Source of the DNA: AC-32 sp963765785
Lineage (GTDB): Bacteria > Actinomycetota > Thermoleophilia > Gaiellales > Gaiellaceae
Direction: 5' to 3'
DNA length: 64,000 nt
Assembly (NCBI GenBank): GCA_963765785.1
Contig: CAVXXW010000009.1
Location: 62,001 to 126,000 of the forward strand
The number at the start of each line of letters is the position of its first letter. Within the stretch, counting starts at the first letter, position 1. The notes under the pieces were generated by a model, which saw only the letters and a program-made list of their open reading frames with translations, was not told the origin of the DNA and ran no database searches. Below, piece by piece: positions 16,679-24,728 of the stretch. The translations under genes were made by a program, and so were the position numbers.

Positions 16679-17392
16679 ATGGCTATGCTCCGGCGGGTGC
16701 AGCCGGAGACGCTCGACCACGTCGCCCTGTGGGTTGCCGACCGCGACCGAATCGCCGACTTCGTCACGGCGAAGGCGGGGATGCACGTCGTCGACCGCAC
16801 CGACGCGTTCACGCTCGTCGGCTCCGATGCCCGGCGCGGGAAGCTGACGCTGTTCGCCGCGGAAGGGCCGCGCGAGCGTGGCGCGCTGAAGCACGTCGCG
16901 CTGCGGGTGTCGAGCCTCGACGAGGCGCTCGGCGACCTGAACGGGTCGGTCGAGCGGCCGCGCGAGGGCGAGGCGTACGTTGACGTCTCGGAGGGCCTGC
17001 GGCTCGGCTTCGTGGAGGCGCCGACCGAGGTCGAGTACGACCTCGACCACGTCGCGCTCTTCTCCCGCACGCCCGAGGAGACGGCGCGCGAGTACGAGTC
17101 GCTCGGCTTCACTGCGACCTCGCCGGGGCGGTCGGGCACCTCGCGAGTCGAGGTCGGCGGCGCGTTCGTCGAGTTCCACGACGGCGAGCCGGGCGATCCC
17201 GAGCGGCCGCTGCTGAACCACCTCGCCGTCCGCGTGGAGTCCGCCGAGCAGCACATCGAAGCCGCGCGCGAGCTCGGGCTCGAGATCGACAACATCGTCG
17301 ACGCGGCGAACACGTACGCGGTCTTCGTCTGGGGCCCGGAGCGGGTCAGAGTCGAGTACGTCGAGCACAAGCCGACGTTCTCTCTCACGTAG
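16679..17392 (+). CDS. Two-module VOC/glyoxalase-fold protein
   Basis: The 237 aa form two vicinal-oxygen-chelate repeats: LDHVALWVADRD near residue 12 and YDLDHVALFSRTPEETA near 120. Each has a metal-ligand-like His, and Glu residues occur in FVEFHDG and VRVEYVEH. The family includes 4-hydroxyphenylpyruvate-dioxygenase-like and glyoxalase-like enzymes, and the substrate cannot be assigned. It starts four bases after the upstream stop; GTG 16697 is an alternative start. The 75-bp repeat follows it. Confidence 0.8.
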   Translation: MAMLRRVQPETLDHVALWVADRDRIADFVTAKAGMHVVDRTDAFTLVGSDARRGKLTLFAAEGPRERGALKHVALRVSSLDEALGDLNGSVERPREGEAYVDVSEGLRLGFVEAPTEVEYDLDHVALFSRTPEETAREYESLGFTATSPGRSGTSRVEVGGAFVEFHDGEPGDPERPLLNHLAVRVESAEQHIEAARELGLEIDNIVDAANTYAVFVWGPERVRVEYVEHKPTFSLT

Positions 17393-17395
17393 GCC

Positions 17396-17470
17396 AAGGC
17401 GGCACTTGTGCTGCCGACCTCAGGGCGCGCCGGCTTTGCCTGTGCGCCCGTCTGAACCGACCCGTCGAGA
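17396..17470 (+). repeat. 75-bp intergenic repeat, copy A
   Basis: This segment between the VOC and FAD genes matches, with scattered substitutions, a segment of equal length at 19978-20052 on the other strand. Conserved blocks include TGCCG, TCAGG, GGCTT, GTGCG and CCGTCTGAA. The core folds as a hairpin (GGGCGC with GCGCCC around a GGC TTT GCC inner stem). It fills almost the whole intergenic space and ends a few bases before the FAD gene start. Confidence 0.6.
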
Positions 17471-17473
17471 CGC

Positions 17474-18586
17474 ATGAAGGGCGATAGGAACGGCTTCCGG
17501 GTAGCCGGCGCCGGCCTGGCCGGCCTCGCCGCCGCGGCGCGGGCACGCGAGCTCGGCGCCGAGCCGGTCGTGCTGGAGAAGGGCTCGCGCGCAGGCGGGT
17601 CGATGCTGCTCTCGAGCGGCGTGATCTGGCGCTATCGCAGCTTCGAGGAGTTCCGGGCGCAGTGCCCGGCCGGCGACGAGCGCCTGCAGCGGCTCGTGTT
17701 CGACGCGCTCGACGAGGGGCTCGCATGGCTCGAGTCGCTGGGCGCACCGGTGGTCGAGCGCGAGACCGGGAATCCGCTCACCACGGGTGTCCGCTTCGAC
17801 ACGCAGGGCCTGACCGACGCGCTCGTCCGAGCCGCCGGCGAGGTCCGTTTCGGCCAAGGCCGCGGGACTGTCCCAGGGACATGGCCGGAAGGGACGGTGG
17901 TGCTCGCCACCGGCGGCTTCCAGGGCGACCCCGAGCTGGTCGAGCGGTACGTGCGGCCGGAGGCGCCGCTGCGGGTGCGCGCGAACCCGTGGAGCACGGG
18001 CGACGGCCTTCGCGCCGGGCTCGAGCGCGGGGCGGCGCTCTCGGACGGCCTCGACGAGTTCTACGGCCGCAACATGGCCGACGTCGACTTCGGCGAAGAC
18101 GAGTTCGTCTCGCTCGCGCAGGTCTACGGGCGATACGCGCGGATCGTCAATGAGCGCGGCGAGGAGTTCTTCGACGGCGCGGCGGTGAGCTGGTCCGAGC
18201 TCGATCTCGTGCAGGCAACGGCGCACGAGCCCGGAGCGCGTGCCTGGTACGTCCTCGACGAGCCGGCGCTCGAGCAGCGCGTCCGCTACGGCACCGTCCG
18301 CGAGCTCGTCGCGCAGGCGCCGACCCGCGTGGAGCCGGAGGAGCTGCCGTTCGCGGCGCCGGAAGGAGCCGTCGCCGCGGTTCGCGTGGCGGCTGCGATC
18401 ACGCACACCATCGGCGGCCTGCGGGTCGACGAGCGGGCGCGTTTGCTCGACGCCGACCGGGAGCCGCTCGACGGCCTCTACGCGGCGGGTGCGGACGCGG
18501 GCGGCATCTCGACCGGCGGGTACGCCAGCGGCCTCGCCTCGGCGCTCGTGCTCGGCCGCGCGGCCGCGGAAGATGCGCTCAGGTAA
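17474..18586 (+). CDS. FAD-dependent fumarate-reductase/KSTD-like oxidoreductase
   Basis: The 370-aa flavoprotein has an N-terminal dinucleotide-binding motif (VAGAGLAGLAAAARARELGA) with the following Glu and RAGGS. The mid-region GTVVLATGGFQGDPELVERY is diagnostic of the fumarate reductase/3-ketosteroid dehydrogenase/tricarballylate dehydrogenase superfamily. The C-terminal FAD loop is ADAGGISTGGYASGLASALVLG. The substrate is unknown. A palindromic motif (17869-17881) sits in a codon-atypical stretch just before VVLATGG. The last eight bases overlap the convergent small gene. Confidence 0.85.
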   Translation: MKGDRNGFRVAGAGLAGLAAAARARELGAEPVVLEKGSRAGGSMLLSSGVIWRYRSFEEFRAQCPAGDERLQRLVFDALDEGLAWLESLGAPVVERETGNPLTTGVRFDTQGLTDALVRAAGEVRFGQGRGTVPGTWPEGTVVLATGGFQGDPELVERYVRPEAPLRVRANPWSTGDGLRAGLERGAALSDGLDEFYGRNMADVDFGEDEFVSLAQVYGRYARIVNERGEEFFDGAAVSWSELDLVQATAHEPGARAWYVLDEPALEQRVRYGTVRELVAQAPTRVEPEELPFAAPEGAVAAVRVAAAITHTIGGLRVDERARLLDADREPLDGLYAAGADAGGISTGGYASGLASALVLGRAAAEDALR

Positions 18587-18788
18587 GCGGCTGCAGGTAG
18601 GCGCAGCGGCGCGAGTCGCCCGGCAGCGGCGAGGGCGCAACCTTGGTCACGCGGAGGCGCTGCTCGCCTTCCTCGACCGTGTCGCCGACGCCCGGCGCGT
18701 CCCCTTCGCGCTCGCGTAGCTCGTAGCCGTTCGTCGTCCAGACGAAGCGGAGGTGCCCGGCCGGCCGCTGCCCGTTCTCGTCCATCAC
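18579..18788 (-). CDS. Small conserved hypothetical protein, 69 aa
   Basis: The protein starts MMDENGQRPAGHLRFVWTT and has a GVGDTVEEGEQRLRVTKVAPSPL-like beta-rich part. It has no membrane span or known motif. It lies just downstream of the histidine kinase start region on the minus strand and overlaps the end of the FAD gene by eight bases. Base composition and start position support coding; function is unknown. Confidence 0.6.
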   Translation of the reverse strand: MMDENGQRPAGHLRFVWTTNGYELREREGDAPGVGDTVEEGEQRLRVTKVAPSPLPGDSRRCAYLQPLT

Positions 18789-18795
18789 CCTGATG

Positions 18796-19992
18796 CTAAC
18801 CGTGCGCGACGTAGGAGGGCAGCACGACGCGGACCGCGGTGCCGCCGTCCTCGCCGGCCTCGACCTCGAGCTGCCCGCTCAGCGTCCGGGCGCGCTCCTC
18901 GATGTCGTCGAAGCTCGCGCGCCGCCGCTCCCCCGCGCCGTTGTCGGCCACGACGGTCTCGACCGTCCCGTCACCGGCCTCGGCGACGGTGATCGAGATC
19001 CGCGACGGCGGCCCGCGGCGAATCGCCTGGTTCACCGCGTCGCGGATGATCTGGTAGATCGCCACGCGCGCGTTTTCGACCAGGCCCTCGGCGGCGTCGA
19101 CGTCGAGGTCGACCTGGATCCGGTGCTCGAGGCCGACCTGCTCCGCGAACGCCCGCACGGCCGGGCCGAAGCCCTGGTCGCGCAGGACGACCGGCTCGAT
19201 GTTGAACGAGAGGTCGCGCAGCGCGCGGATTGTTTCGCGTTGGCGCTGGAGTGCCGCGGCGAGGACGGAGTCAGCCTCGTCGAGCCGGCTGTTCTCGAGC
19301 GAGTCGATCACGGCGTCGAGCATCAGGCTCACCCCTGAGAGCGACTGCACGGCGCCGTCGTGGAGGAAGAGCGCGAGCCGTCGCCGCTCCTCCTGCTCGG
19401 CGATGATCAGGTGGTCGGAGAGCCGCGCGCGCTCGGCCTCGCGCACCTGCGCCTCCGCCAACAATCGGGCGTTCTCGACCACGCGGCAGGTGAAGTCGGC
19501 GAGCAGCGTCGCCCGCGCGAGCTCCTCGCGGTCGAGCGCCTTCGAGCGCTGCAGCTGGAGCGCGCCGATCTCTTCACCGCGGATCCGCAGCGGCAGGACG
19601 ACCGCGCCGACCGCGCCCCGATCGCCCGGCGGGAGCAAGGTTGCCTTCGCGCCGAAGAGCTCCTTCGCCTCGCGCCGTGCCCGCTCCAGCACGGCGGCCG
19701 GGTCGTGCGCGGCGGCGATCGAGCCCATCGACTCGATCAGCGCCTCGAGGAAGCTCGACTGCGCAGAGAGCTCCTCCTCGACCACTTCGTGCCGCCGCCG
19801 CTCGGTGACGATCAGGTGGAGCGCGAAGCCGGCCGCGCCGACGATCGCGACGCCGAGCCCGGCGAACGCGACCCGGCTCGAGCCGATCGCGAGCCCGAGG
19901 ATCGAGACGACCGCCGCCAGCGCGACGACCGCCACGAGAAAAGCGGCTCTAGTCGCGGTTCCGAATCTGGTCCAGATGTGTCGACCGGTCAT
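18796..19992 (-). CDS. NarL-system histidine kinase (HisKA_3)
   Basis: This 398-aa kinase has two N-terminal membrane segments (about 10-60), a GAF-like sensor (about 85-180) and a HisKA_3 dimerisation domain. The phospho-acceptor His lies in ERRRLALFLHDGAVQSL. The HATPase part has Asn in IIRDAVNQAIRR and VVADNGAG. The ATG at 19992 lies within the 75-bp repeat; GTG 20007 would also start inside it. It follows the response regulator gene on the same strand, so the two form a pair with the regulator first. Confidence 0.9.
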   Translation of the reverse strand: MTGRHIWTRFGTATRAAFLVAVVALAAVVSILGLAIGSSRVAFAGLGVAIVGAAGFALHLIVTERRRHEVVEEELSAQSSFLEALIESMGSIAAAHDPAAVLERARREAKELFGAKATLLPPGDRGAVGAVVLPLRIRGEEIGALQLQRSKALDREELARATLLADFTCRVVENARLLAEAQVREAERARLSDHLIIAEQEERRRLALFLHDGAVQSLSGVSLMLDAVIDSLENSRLDEADSVLAAALQRQRETIRALRDLSFNIEPVVLRDQGFGPAVRAFAEQVGLEHRIQVDLDVDAAEGLVENARVAIYQIIRDAVNQAIRRGPPSRISITVAEAGDGTVETVVADNGAGERRRASFDDIEERARTLSGQLEVEAGEDGGTAVRVVLPSYVAHG

Positions 19993-20052
19993 TTCAGACG
20001 GACGCACGGGCTAAGCCCGCACGTCCTGACGCGGCATCGCAAGCGACGCCTT
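19978..20052 (-). repeat. 75-bp intergenic repeat, copy B
   Basis: This is the minus-strand counterpart of the segment at 17396-17470. It starts within the stop codon of the response regulator, contains an imperfect hairpin (20000-20026, GGACGCACGGGC TAA GCCCGCACGTCC) and supplies the start codon region of the kinase. The two hairpin arms differ at two positions. The element thus separates the two genes of a two-component operon. Confidence 0.6.
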
Positions 20053-20704
20053 AGTCGATGATCGCGTCACGAAGCGCGATCGCAACGGCGTGCGTGCGCG
20101 TGTCGGCCTCGAGCTTCGTGAGGATGTGGCGCACGTGGCTCTTGACCGTTTCCTGGCTGATGAAGAGCCGCGCGGCCACATCCGCGTTCGACATCCCGTC
20201 GGCGAGCAGCTGCAGGATCTCGCGCTCGCGCGCCGTCAGCATGTCCTCGCGGTCGCCCGAGAGGAACGCCGGCATCAGCGCCGGGTCGACGAAGCCCTCC
20301 CCCGCCACGACCTTGTCGATCGCCTTCAACAGCGTCTGGTGCGGGGCCTCTTTGAGGATGTAGCCCTTGGCGCCCGACTCGAGCCCGCGGCCGAGCAGGC
20401 TGCGCTCGCTGTACGCGGTGAAGATCAGGACGGCCGTCTCGGGCACGCGCTGGGTGAGCAGCTTCGTTGCCTCGAGCCCGTCCATGCCGGGCATGCGGAC
20501 GTCCATGATCACGACGTCCGGCTTGCGGCGCTCGGCGAGGCTGACCGCGGTGGCGCCGTCTGCGGCCTCGCCCACGACGCGGATGTGCGGCGCGCGCGAC
20601 AGCGACAGGCGCAGGCCCTCGCGCACGACCTCGTGGTCGTCCACGATCAGGCAGGTGATCTCGCCCTTGCCGTTCTCCGGCTGCTCTGCGGCCTGCTCGC
20701 TCAA
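20051..20704 (-). CDS. NarL/LuxR-type response regulator
   Basis: The 217-aa regulator has a receiver (about 15-130) with LIVDDHEVVREGL, the acceptor Asp in VVIMDVRMPGMDG and the Lys in GYILKEAP. It ends with a LuxR HTH (LTAREREILQLLADGMSNADVAARL, then ETVKSHVRHIL). The start is TTG 20704, because no ATG or GTG fits upstream in frame. It is the first gene of the pair with the HisKA_3 kinase. Confidence 0.9.
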   Translation of the reverse strand: MSEQAAEQPENGKGEITCLIVDDHEVVREGLRLSLSRAPHIRVVGEAADGATAVSLAERRKPDVVIMDVRMPGMDGLEATKLLTQRVPETAVLIFTAYSERSLLGRGLESGAKGYILKEAPHQTLLKAIDKVVAGEGFVDPALMPAFLSGDREDMLTAREREILQLLADGMSNADVAARLFISQETVKSHVRHILTKLEADTRTHAVAIALRDAIID

Positions 20705-20748
20705 CGCACGCGGATTGTAGGGGGCAGATCGGCTATGGCCGAGGCCGA

Positions 20749-21645
20749 CTAGAGGGCCAGGGCCAGCTGCTCGGGCTCCGGCTCGGGGGCGAGCCGGTTC
20801 GCGCGGCGGTCGCGGATCCCGTGCTTCCGCGCCAGCTCGCCGACCAGCGCGCGCACGGGCTTCGTCTCGTCCGCCTCCAGGTACGCCCTGCGCGCGTAGA
20901 GGCGCTCGTACAGCGGCAGCTGCTCGGGGAAGTCCTCGGCCAGCGCCTCGAGAAAGTGCTCCCGCGTGCCCGGCTTGAGGTTGAGCAGGTTCGCCCACAC
21001 GCCGCAGGCGCCGGCCTCGCGCGCCTCGCGGACGACCTGCTCGAGCAGCTCGGGCTTGTCGCTCAGGCCTGGCAGGATCGGCGCCATGCCGACGCTCGCG
21101 CGGATGCCGGCGTCGACGAGCGTCTTGAGCGCGCGCAGGCGCTGGCGTGGGTGGGCGGTCGAGGGCTCGGTGCGCTTCCAGACGGTGTCGTCGAGGGTCG
21201 GCACCGAGAACGTGACCGACACCTCGGCGCGCCGAGCGGCCTCGGCTAGCACGTCGACGTCGCGGACGATCAGCGGCCCTCGCGTGATGATGCTGAACGG
21301 GTTCGACGCGTCGCGCAGCGCCTCGAGACACGAGCGGGTCAGGCGGTAGCGCCCTTCCGCAGGCTGGTACGGGTCGGTAGCGGCTCCGATCGCAACCGTC
21401 TCGCGCTCCCAGGACGCGCGCGCGAGCTCGCTGCGCAGCACCTCGGCCACGTTCGTCTTGACCCGGATCGAGCGCCCGTAGCGGTCGTCTGAAGGCCGGT
21501 CGGCGCGGCGCTCGAACGCCCGGACGTAACAGAAGGTGCAGCGGTGGACGCAGCCCATGTACGGGTTCAGCGACCACGTGAAGCCCATCCCCTTGACCCG
21601 GTTCAGCGCGACCTTGCAGGGCTCTTCGCGATACTCGGCGCGCAT
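20749..21645 (-). CDS. SplB-like radical SAM protein (Rv2578c family)
   Basis: This radical SAM enzyme of 298 aa has the cluster motif in GCVHRCTFCYVRAF and the SAM-binding GAATDPYQPAEGRYRLT. A later IITRGPLIVRD is typical of this family, which is related to spore photoproduct lyase. The real substrate is unknown. A GAAC-N4-GTTC box (21658-21669) and TATACT (21657-21652, minus strand) stand immediately before the ATG with a 6-nt spacer. The gene therefore looks DNA-damage inducible and leaderless. Confidence 0.88.
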   Translation of the reverse strand: MRAEYREEPCKVALNRVKGMGFTWSLNPYMGCVHRCTFCYVRAFERRADRPSDDRYGRSIRVKTNVAEVLRSELARASWERETVAIGAATDPYQPAEGRYRLTRSCLEALRDASNPFSIITRGPLIVRDVDVLAEAARRAEVSVTFSVPTLDDTVWKRTEPSTAHPRQRLRALKTLVDAGIRASVGMAPILPGLSDKPELLEQVVREAREAGACGVWANLLNLKPGTREHFLEALAEDFPEQLPLYERLYARRAYLEADETKPVRALVGELARKHGIRDRRANRLAPEPEPEQLALAL

Positions 21646-21651
21646 CTCGAA

Positions 21652-21669
21652 AGTATAGAACGTACGTTC
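21652..21669 (-). promoter_or_regulatory. LexA-type SOS box and -10 element of the SplB-like gene
   Basis: GAACGTACGTTC (21658-21669) is a perfect palindrome and fits the Gram-positive LexA consensus GAAC-N4-GTTC. On the minus strand it abuts TATACT (21657-21652), which lies 6 nt before the ATG. LexA bound here would cover the promoter. The divergent hydrolase gene starts four bases away on the plus strand and may be affected too. Confidence 0.75.
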
Positions 21670-21672
21670 GTG

Positions 21673-22602
21673 ATGGACGAGCTACCGGACGGAATCCGAC
21701 GACTGACATTCCCGCTGCCGATGGGCATTCGGCACGTCCACTGCTACCTGCTGCCAGGCGACGACGGCTGGACGCTCGTCGACACCGGGCTCGGGCTGCC
21801 TGACGCCGAAGAGCGCTGGGCGGAGGTGCTGCGAGAGGTCGACGTCACTCGGATCGTCGTCACCCACTTCCATCCGGACCACGCGGGCGGGGGCGAGGAC
21901 GCGCAGCGGCTGACGGGCGCGCAGGTCTTCCAGGGCGCCGACGACTACGCACAGTGCGAGCGGGTGTGGGGAAACCCCGGCTGGTCGGAGCGGCTCGCGG
22001 ACTACCTCGAGCACCACGGCCTGCCCGCCGAGACGGCCGAGGAGCTCCGCCACGAGTCGACCACCTTCGCGCCGTTCATCCGCTATGCCCGCGGGCCTGA
22101 GCCGCTGGGCGAGGGCGACGAGGTCGCCGGCTGGCGCGTGCTCGAGCTGCCCGGCCACGCGGACGGCCACATCTGCCTCGAGCGCGACGGGGTGCTGGTC
22201 GCCGGCGACCACCTGCTCGGCGTGATCACGCCGACGGTCGGGCTCTACCCGGAGTCGCGGCCCGACCCGCTCGGCGACTACCAGGCGAGCCTGCGCCGGA
22301 CGATCGAGCTCGACCCGCGGATCGCGCTGCCCGGGCACGGCGACCCGGTCGAGCGCCCGGCCGAGCGCGCGCGGGAGATCCTCGACCACCACGAGCAGCG
22401 GCTCGACGAGACGTCCGTCGCGCTCGGCCCGGAGCCGCGAAGCGCCTACGAGGTCTCGCTCGAGCTGTTTGGCGCCGACCTCGATGCGAACAACCGCCGT
22501 TTCGCCCTCGCCGAGACGCTCGCGCACCTCGAGCGGCTCGTGTTCGAAGGGCGCGCCGCGCGGGCAGGAGACGGCCAGGCCACCGCCTATACTGAGCCGT
22601 AG
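21673..22602 (+). CDS. Metallo-beta-lactamase-fold hydrolase
   Basis: The 309-aa protein has the MBL metal motif THFHPDHAGG (about residue 62), a later His in LPGHADGHICLE and Asp/His in VAGDHLLG and LPGHGDPV. The fold is shared by glyoxalase II, sulfur dioxygenase and lactonase-like enzymes, so the substrate is open. The C-terminal part (about 230-300) is helical, as in the family with a winged-helix-like tail. ATG 21673 is four bases from the SOS box. Confidence 0.88.
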   Translation: MDELPDGIRRLTFPLPMGIRHVHCYLLPGDDGWTLVDTGLGLPDAEERWAEVLREVDVTRIVVTHFHPDHAGGGEDAQRLTGAQVFQGADDYAQCERVWGNPGWSERLADYLEHHGLPAETAEELRHESTTFAPFIRYARGPEPLGEGDEVAGWRVLELPGHADGHICLERDGVLVAGDHLLGVITPTVGLYPESRPDPLGDYQASLRRTIELDPRIALPGHGDPVERPAERAREILDHHEQRLDETSVALGPEPRSAYEVSLELFGADLDANNRRFALAETLAHLERLVFEGRAARAGDGQATAYTEP

Positions 22603-22637
22603 ATCCTGTTGGACGACGACGACATCCCTAGACGTCC

Positions 22638-22650
22638 CCCCGTAGCGGGG
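22638..22650 (+). promoter_or_regulatory. Short GC hairpin in the leader of the CNNM gene
   Basis: CCCCG TAG CGGGG is a perfect 5-bp stem with a three-base loop that ends five bases before the GTG start at 22656. It occupies the place of the ribosome site. TATACT at 22589-22594, in the end of the upstream gene, could be the promoter, giving a leader of roughly 55 bases. A near-identical hairpin follows the gene. Confidence 0.35.
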
Positions 22651-22655
22651 CCGGC

Positions 22656-23960
22656 GTGAGCATCTCTCTCGAACTTCTCGGCGTCGCGGCGCTGATCTTG
22701 CTGAACGGCTTTTTCGTGGCCGGCGAGTACGCGCTCGTCACGGCTCGACGGACGCGGATGCAGGAGCTTGCGCAACGCGGCGACCGCCGAGCGCGGGCCG
22801 TGCTGCGGATCGTGAGCAACCCGCCGCGGTTCATCGCAGCGATGCAGCTCGGTGTGACCGCCACCAGCCTGGGCATCGGTGCTCTCGGCGAGCAGGCGCT
22901 CGCGAAGGCATTCGACCCGATCGTCGCCGGCGTGATCGCGGTCATCTTCGCGTTCCTGATCATCACTTATCTGCACGTCGTCGTCGGCGAGCTCGTGCCG
23001 AAGGGCGTCGCGCTCGGCTACTCCGAGCCCACCGCGCTGGCCGTCTCGACGCCGGTGCGCGCCTTCTTCGTGGTCTTCAAGCCGCTGATCTGGGTATTGC
23101 AGCGCTCGAGCGACGTGATCCTGCGCTCGCTCGGCCTCACCCCGCCCGGCGGCGAGATGGAGGTCTACTCCGAAGCGGAACTGAAGATGCTGCTCTCGCG
23201 CTCGACTGAGGAGGGCGAGCTCGAGCAGCAGGAACAAGAGATGCTCTACAAGGTCTTCGACTTCGCCGACAAGGAGGTCTCGGACGTGATGGTGCCGCGG
23301 CCCGAGGTGGTCGCGCTGTCGGTCGACCTGCCCCCGGAGGAAGCGCTCGCGGCGGTGATCGAGTCGCCGTACACGCGCTACCCGGTCTACCGCGGCTCGC
23401 TCGACGACGTCGTCGGCATCCTGCACGTGCGCAACCTCTTCTCGGCGCTCGTCGACCGCGGGATTGCGGGGGTGCAGCTCGAGGAGCTGCTGCGCCCGGC
23501 GCACATCGTCCCCGAGAACAAGGACCTCGCCGCGCTGCTGACCGAGTTCCGACGCACGAACCAGCACATGGCGATCGTGGTCGACGAGTACGGCGAGCTC
23601 GAGGGGATCGCCACGCTCGAGGATCTGCTCGAGGAGATCGTCGGCGAGATCGAGGACGAGTTCGACCTGCCCGACGAGTCGGTCGAGCGCCTCGAGGACG
23701 GCCGCATCCGGATCCACGGCACCTTTCCGATCGACGACTTCAACGAGCAGTTCGGCCGCTCGCTGCCCGTCGAGGACTTCCACACGATCGGCGGCTTCGT
23801 CTTCGGGATGCTCGGACGCGCCCCGGAGCCGGGCGACGAGGTCGAGTACGACGGGTGCCGTTTCAAGGTGCTCGAGGTCGAGGGCTCACGGATCGAGCGG
23901 CTCGAGATCGAGCTCACCCCGTTGGACGAGCACCAGCACCGGCTCGAAGAAGCGTCGTAG
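22656..23960 (+). CDS. CNNM/CBS/CorC-domain membrane transporter (HlyC/CorC family)
   Basis: This is a 434-aa ion transport or efflux protein. The CNNM (DUF21) membrane domain (about 1-190) has at least three spans and the signature LLNGFFVAGEYALVTARRTR. A CBS pair follows (about 215-335, with DVMVPRPEVVAL and GIATLEDLLEEIVGEIEDE), then the CorC_HlyC domain (about 350-430). Mg or Co efflux is the usual proposal for the family. It starts with GTG 22656. Confidence 0.92.
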   Translation: MSISLELLGVAALILLNGFFVAGEYALVTARRTRMQELAQRGDRRARAVLRIVSNPPRFIAAMQLGVTATSLGIGALGEQALAKAFDPIVAGVIAVIFAFLIITYLHVVVGELVPKGVALGYSEPTALAVSTPVRAFFVVFKPLIWVLQRSSDVILRSLGLTPPGGEMEVYSEAELKMLLSRSTEEGELEQQEQEMLYKVFDFADKEVSDVMVPRPEVVALSVDLPPEEALAAVIESPYTRYPVYRGSLDDVVGILHVRNLFSALVDRGIAGVQLEELLRPAHIVPENKDLAALLTEFRRTNQHMAIVVDEYGELEGIATLEDLLEEIVGEIEDEFDLPDESVERLEDGRIRIHGTFPIDDFNEQFGRSLPVEDFHTIGGFVFGMLGRAPEPGDEVEYDGCRFKVLEVEGSRIERLEIELTPLDEHQHRLEEAS

Positions 23961-23968
23961 GTAACCTC

Positions 23969-23981
23969 CCCCGAGACGGGG
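23969..23981 (+). terminator. Short GC hairpin after the CNNM gene
   Basis: CCCCG AGA CGGGG is a 5-bp perfect stem eight bases after the stop. No T-run follows, so intrinsic termination would be weak. The cupredoxin gene begins 22 bases later with GAGGGAG as ribosome site. Confidence 0.35.
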
Positions 23982-24003
23982 TCAACAACGTGAGGGAGTA
24001 CGA

Positions 24004-24360
24004 ATGAAGCCCATTGCATCGCTGGTCGCTGTCCTGGCCGTGGCGGCAGTCTCCGTGTTCACCGTCGTCGCCTACGCGGCTCAGAACCACGCGACCGCGA
24101 CGACGATCACGGTGAAGGCGACGGAGTTCAAGTTCACGCTTTCGAAGAAGAGCGCGCCGCACGGAAAGGTCACGTTCAAGGTGACGAACAAGGGTCACGT
24201 GAAGCACGACTTCAAGATCAACGGCAAGAAGACGCCGCTGATCTCGCCCGGCAAGAGCGCATCGCTCACGGTGACGCTCAAGAAGGGCTCGTTCAAGTAC
24301 ATGTGCACCGTCCCGGGCCACGCGGCCGCCGGGATGAAGGGCACCTTCAAGGCGACCTAG
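24004..24360 (+). CDS. Secreted cupredoxin-like copper protein
   Basis: This is a 118-aa exported protein with an N-terminal signal segment (ASLVAVLAVAAVSVFTVVAYA). The beta-sandwich carries type 1 copper ligands: His in VKHDFKI, then Cys, His and Met in MCTVPGHAAAGMKG. The role is probably periplasm-like electron transfer or copper binding. It is Lys-rich, unlike the neighbours. The stop shares CTAG (24357-24360) with the convergent Mec gene. Confidence 0.9.
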   Translation: MKPIASLVAVLAVAAVSVFTVVAYAAQNHATATTITVKATEFKFTLSKKSAPHGKVTFKVTNKGHVKHDFKINGKKTPLISPGKSASLTVTLKKGSFKYMCTVPGHAAAGMKGTFKAT

Positions 24361-24728
24361 TCGTCCAGAGGCAGAGGCGAAACGCGGCCGCCTGCGATCT
24401 GCCAGGCGGCCAGCTCGCCCGTTCCCAGCGAGAGGATCAGGTAGGGCCGGCCCTCCCAGAGGCCGATGTTCTCGACGTCTGTCCGCGACGGTCGCGGCGG
24501 CGAGGAGATGTGGGAGTGGAAGACGGCGAGCTCATAGCCGTCGTCCTCGAGGAACCAGCTCTCCGGTGCGATCTCGAGCTCGAAGCGGTACGGGCTCGCT
24601 GCGCCGTTCCGCGCCGGCAGGTACCGCTCGGCCCGCCCGTTGCGGAGCGCGACCAGGCCGCAGGCCTCGTTCGGCTCCTCGGCCCGTGCGTGGCGCTCGA
24701 GCTCGGCGCGGATCTCGGCCGGGATCAC
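24357..24728 (-). CDS. mec: Mec-type JAMM metallo-isopeptidase
   Basis: In M. tuberculosis Mec releases cysteine from the C-terminus of the CysO carrier. The 123-aa protein shows the JAMM motif: Glu in PNEACGL, then FHSHISSPPRPSRTD with HxH, Ser and Asp. GTG 24728 overlaps the cysM stop as GTGA; GTG 24731 is one codon longer. It is the last gene of the moeZ-like/cysO/cysM/mec operon. Confidence 0.92.
   Translation of the reverse strand: MIPAEIRAELERHARAEEPNEACGLVALRNGRAERYLPARNGAASPYRFELEIAPESWFLEDDGYELAVFHSHISSPPRPSRTDVENIGLWEGRPYLILSLGTGELAAWQIAGGRVSPLPLDD

Noticed and set aside
21544..21672. Upstream in-frame start of the MBL hydrolase
   Set aside because: It would cross the SOS box and the radical SAM gene; homology begins at ATG 21673.
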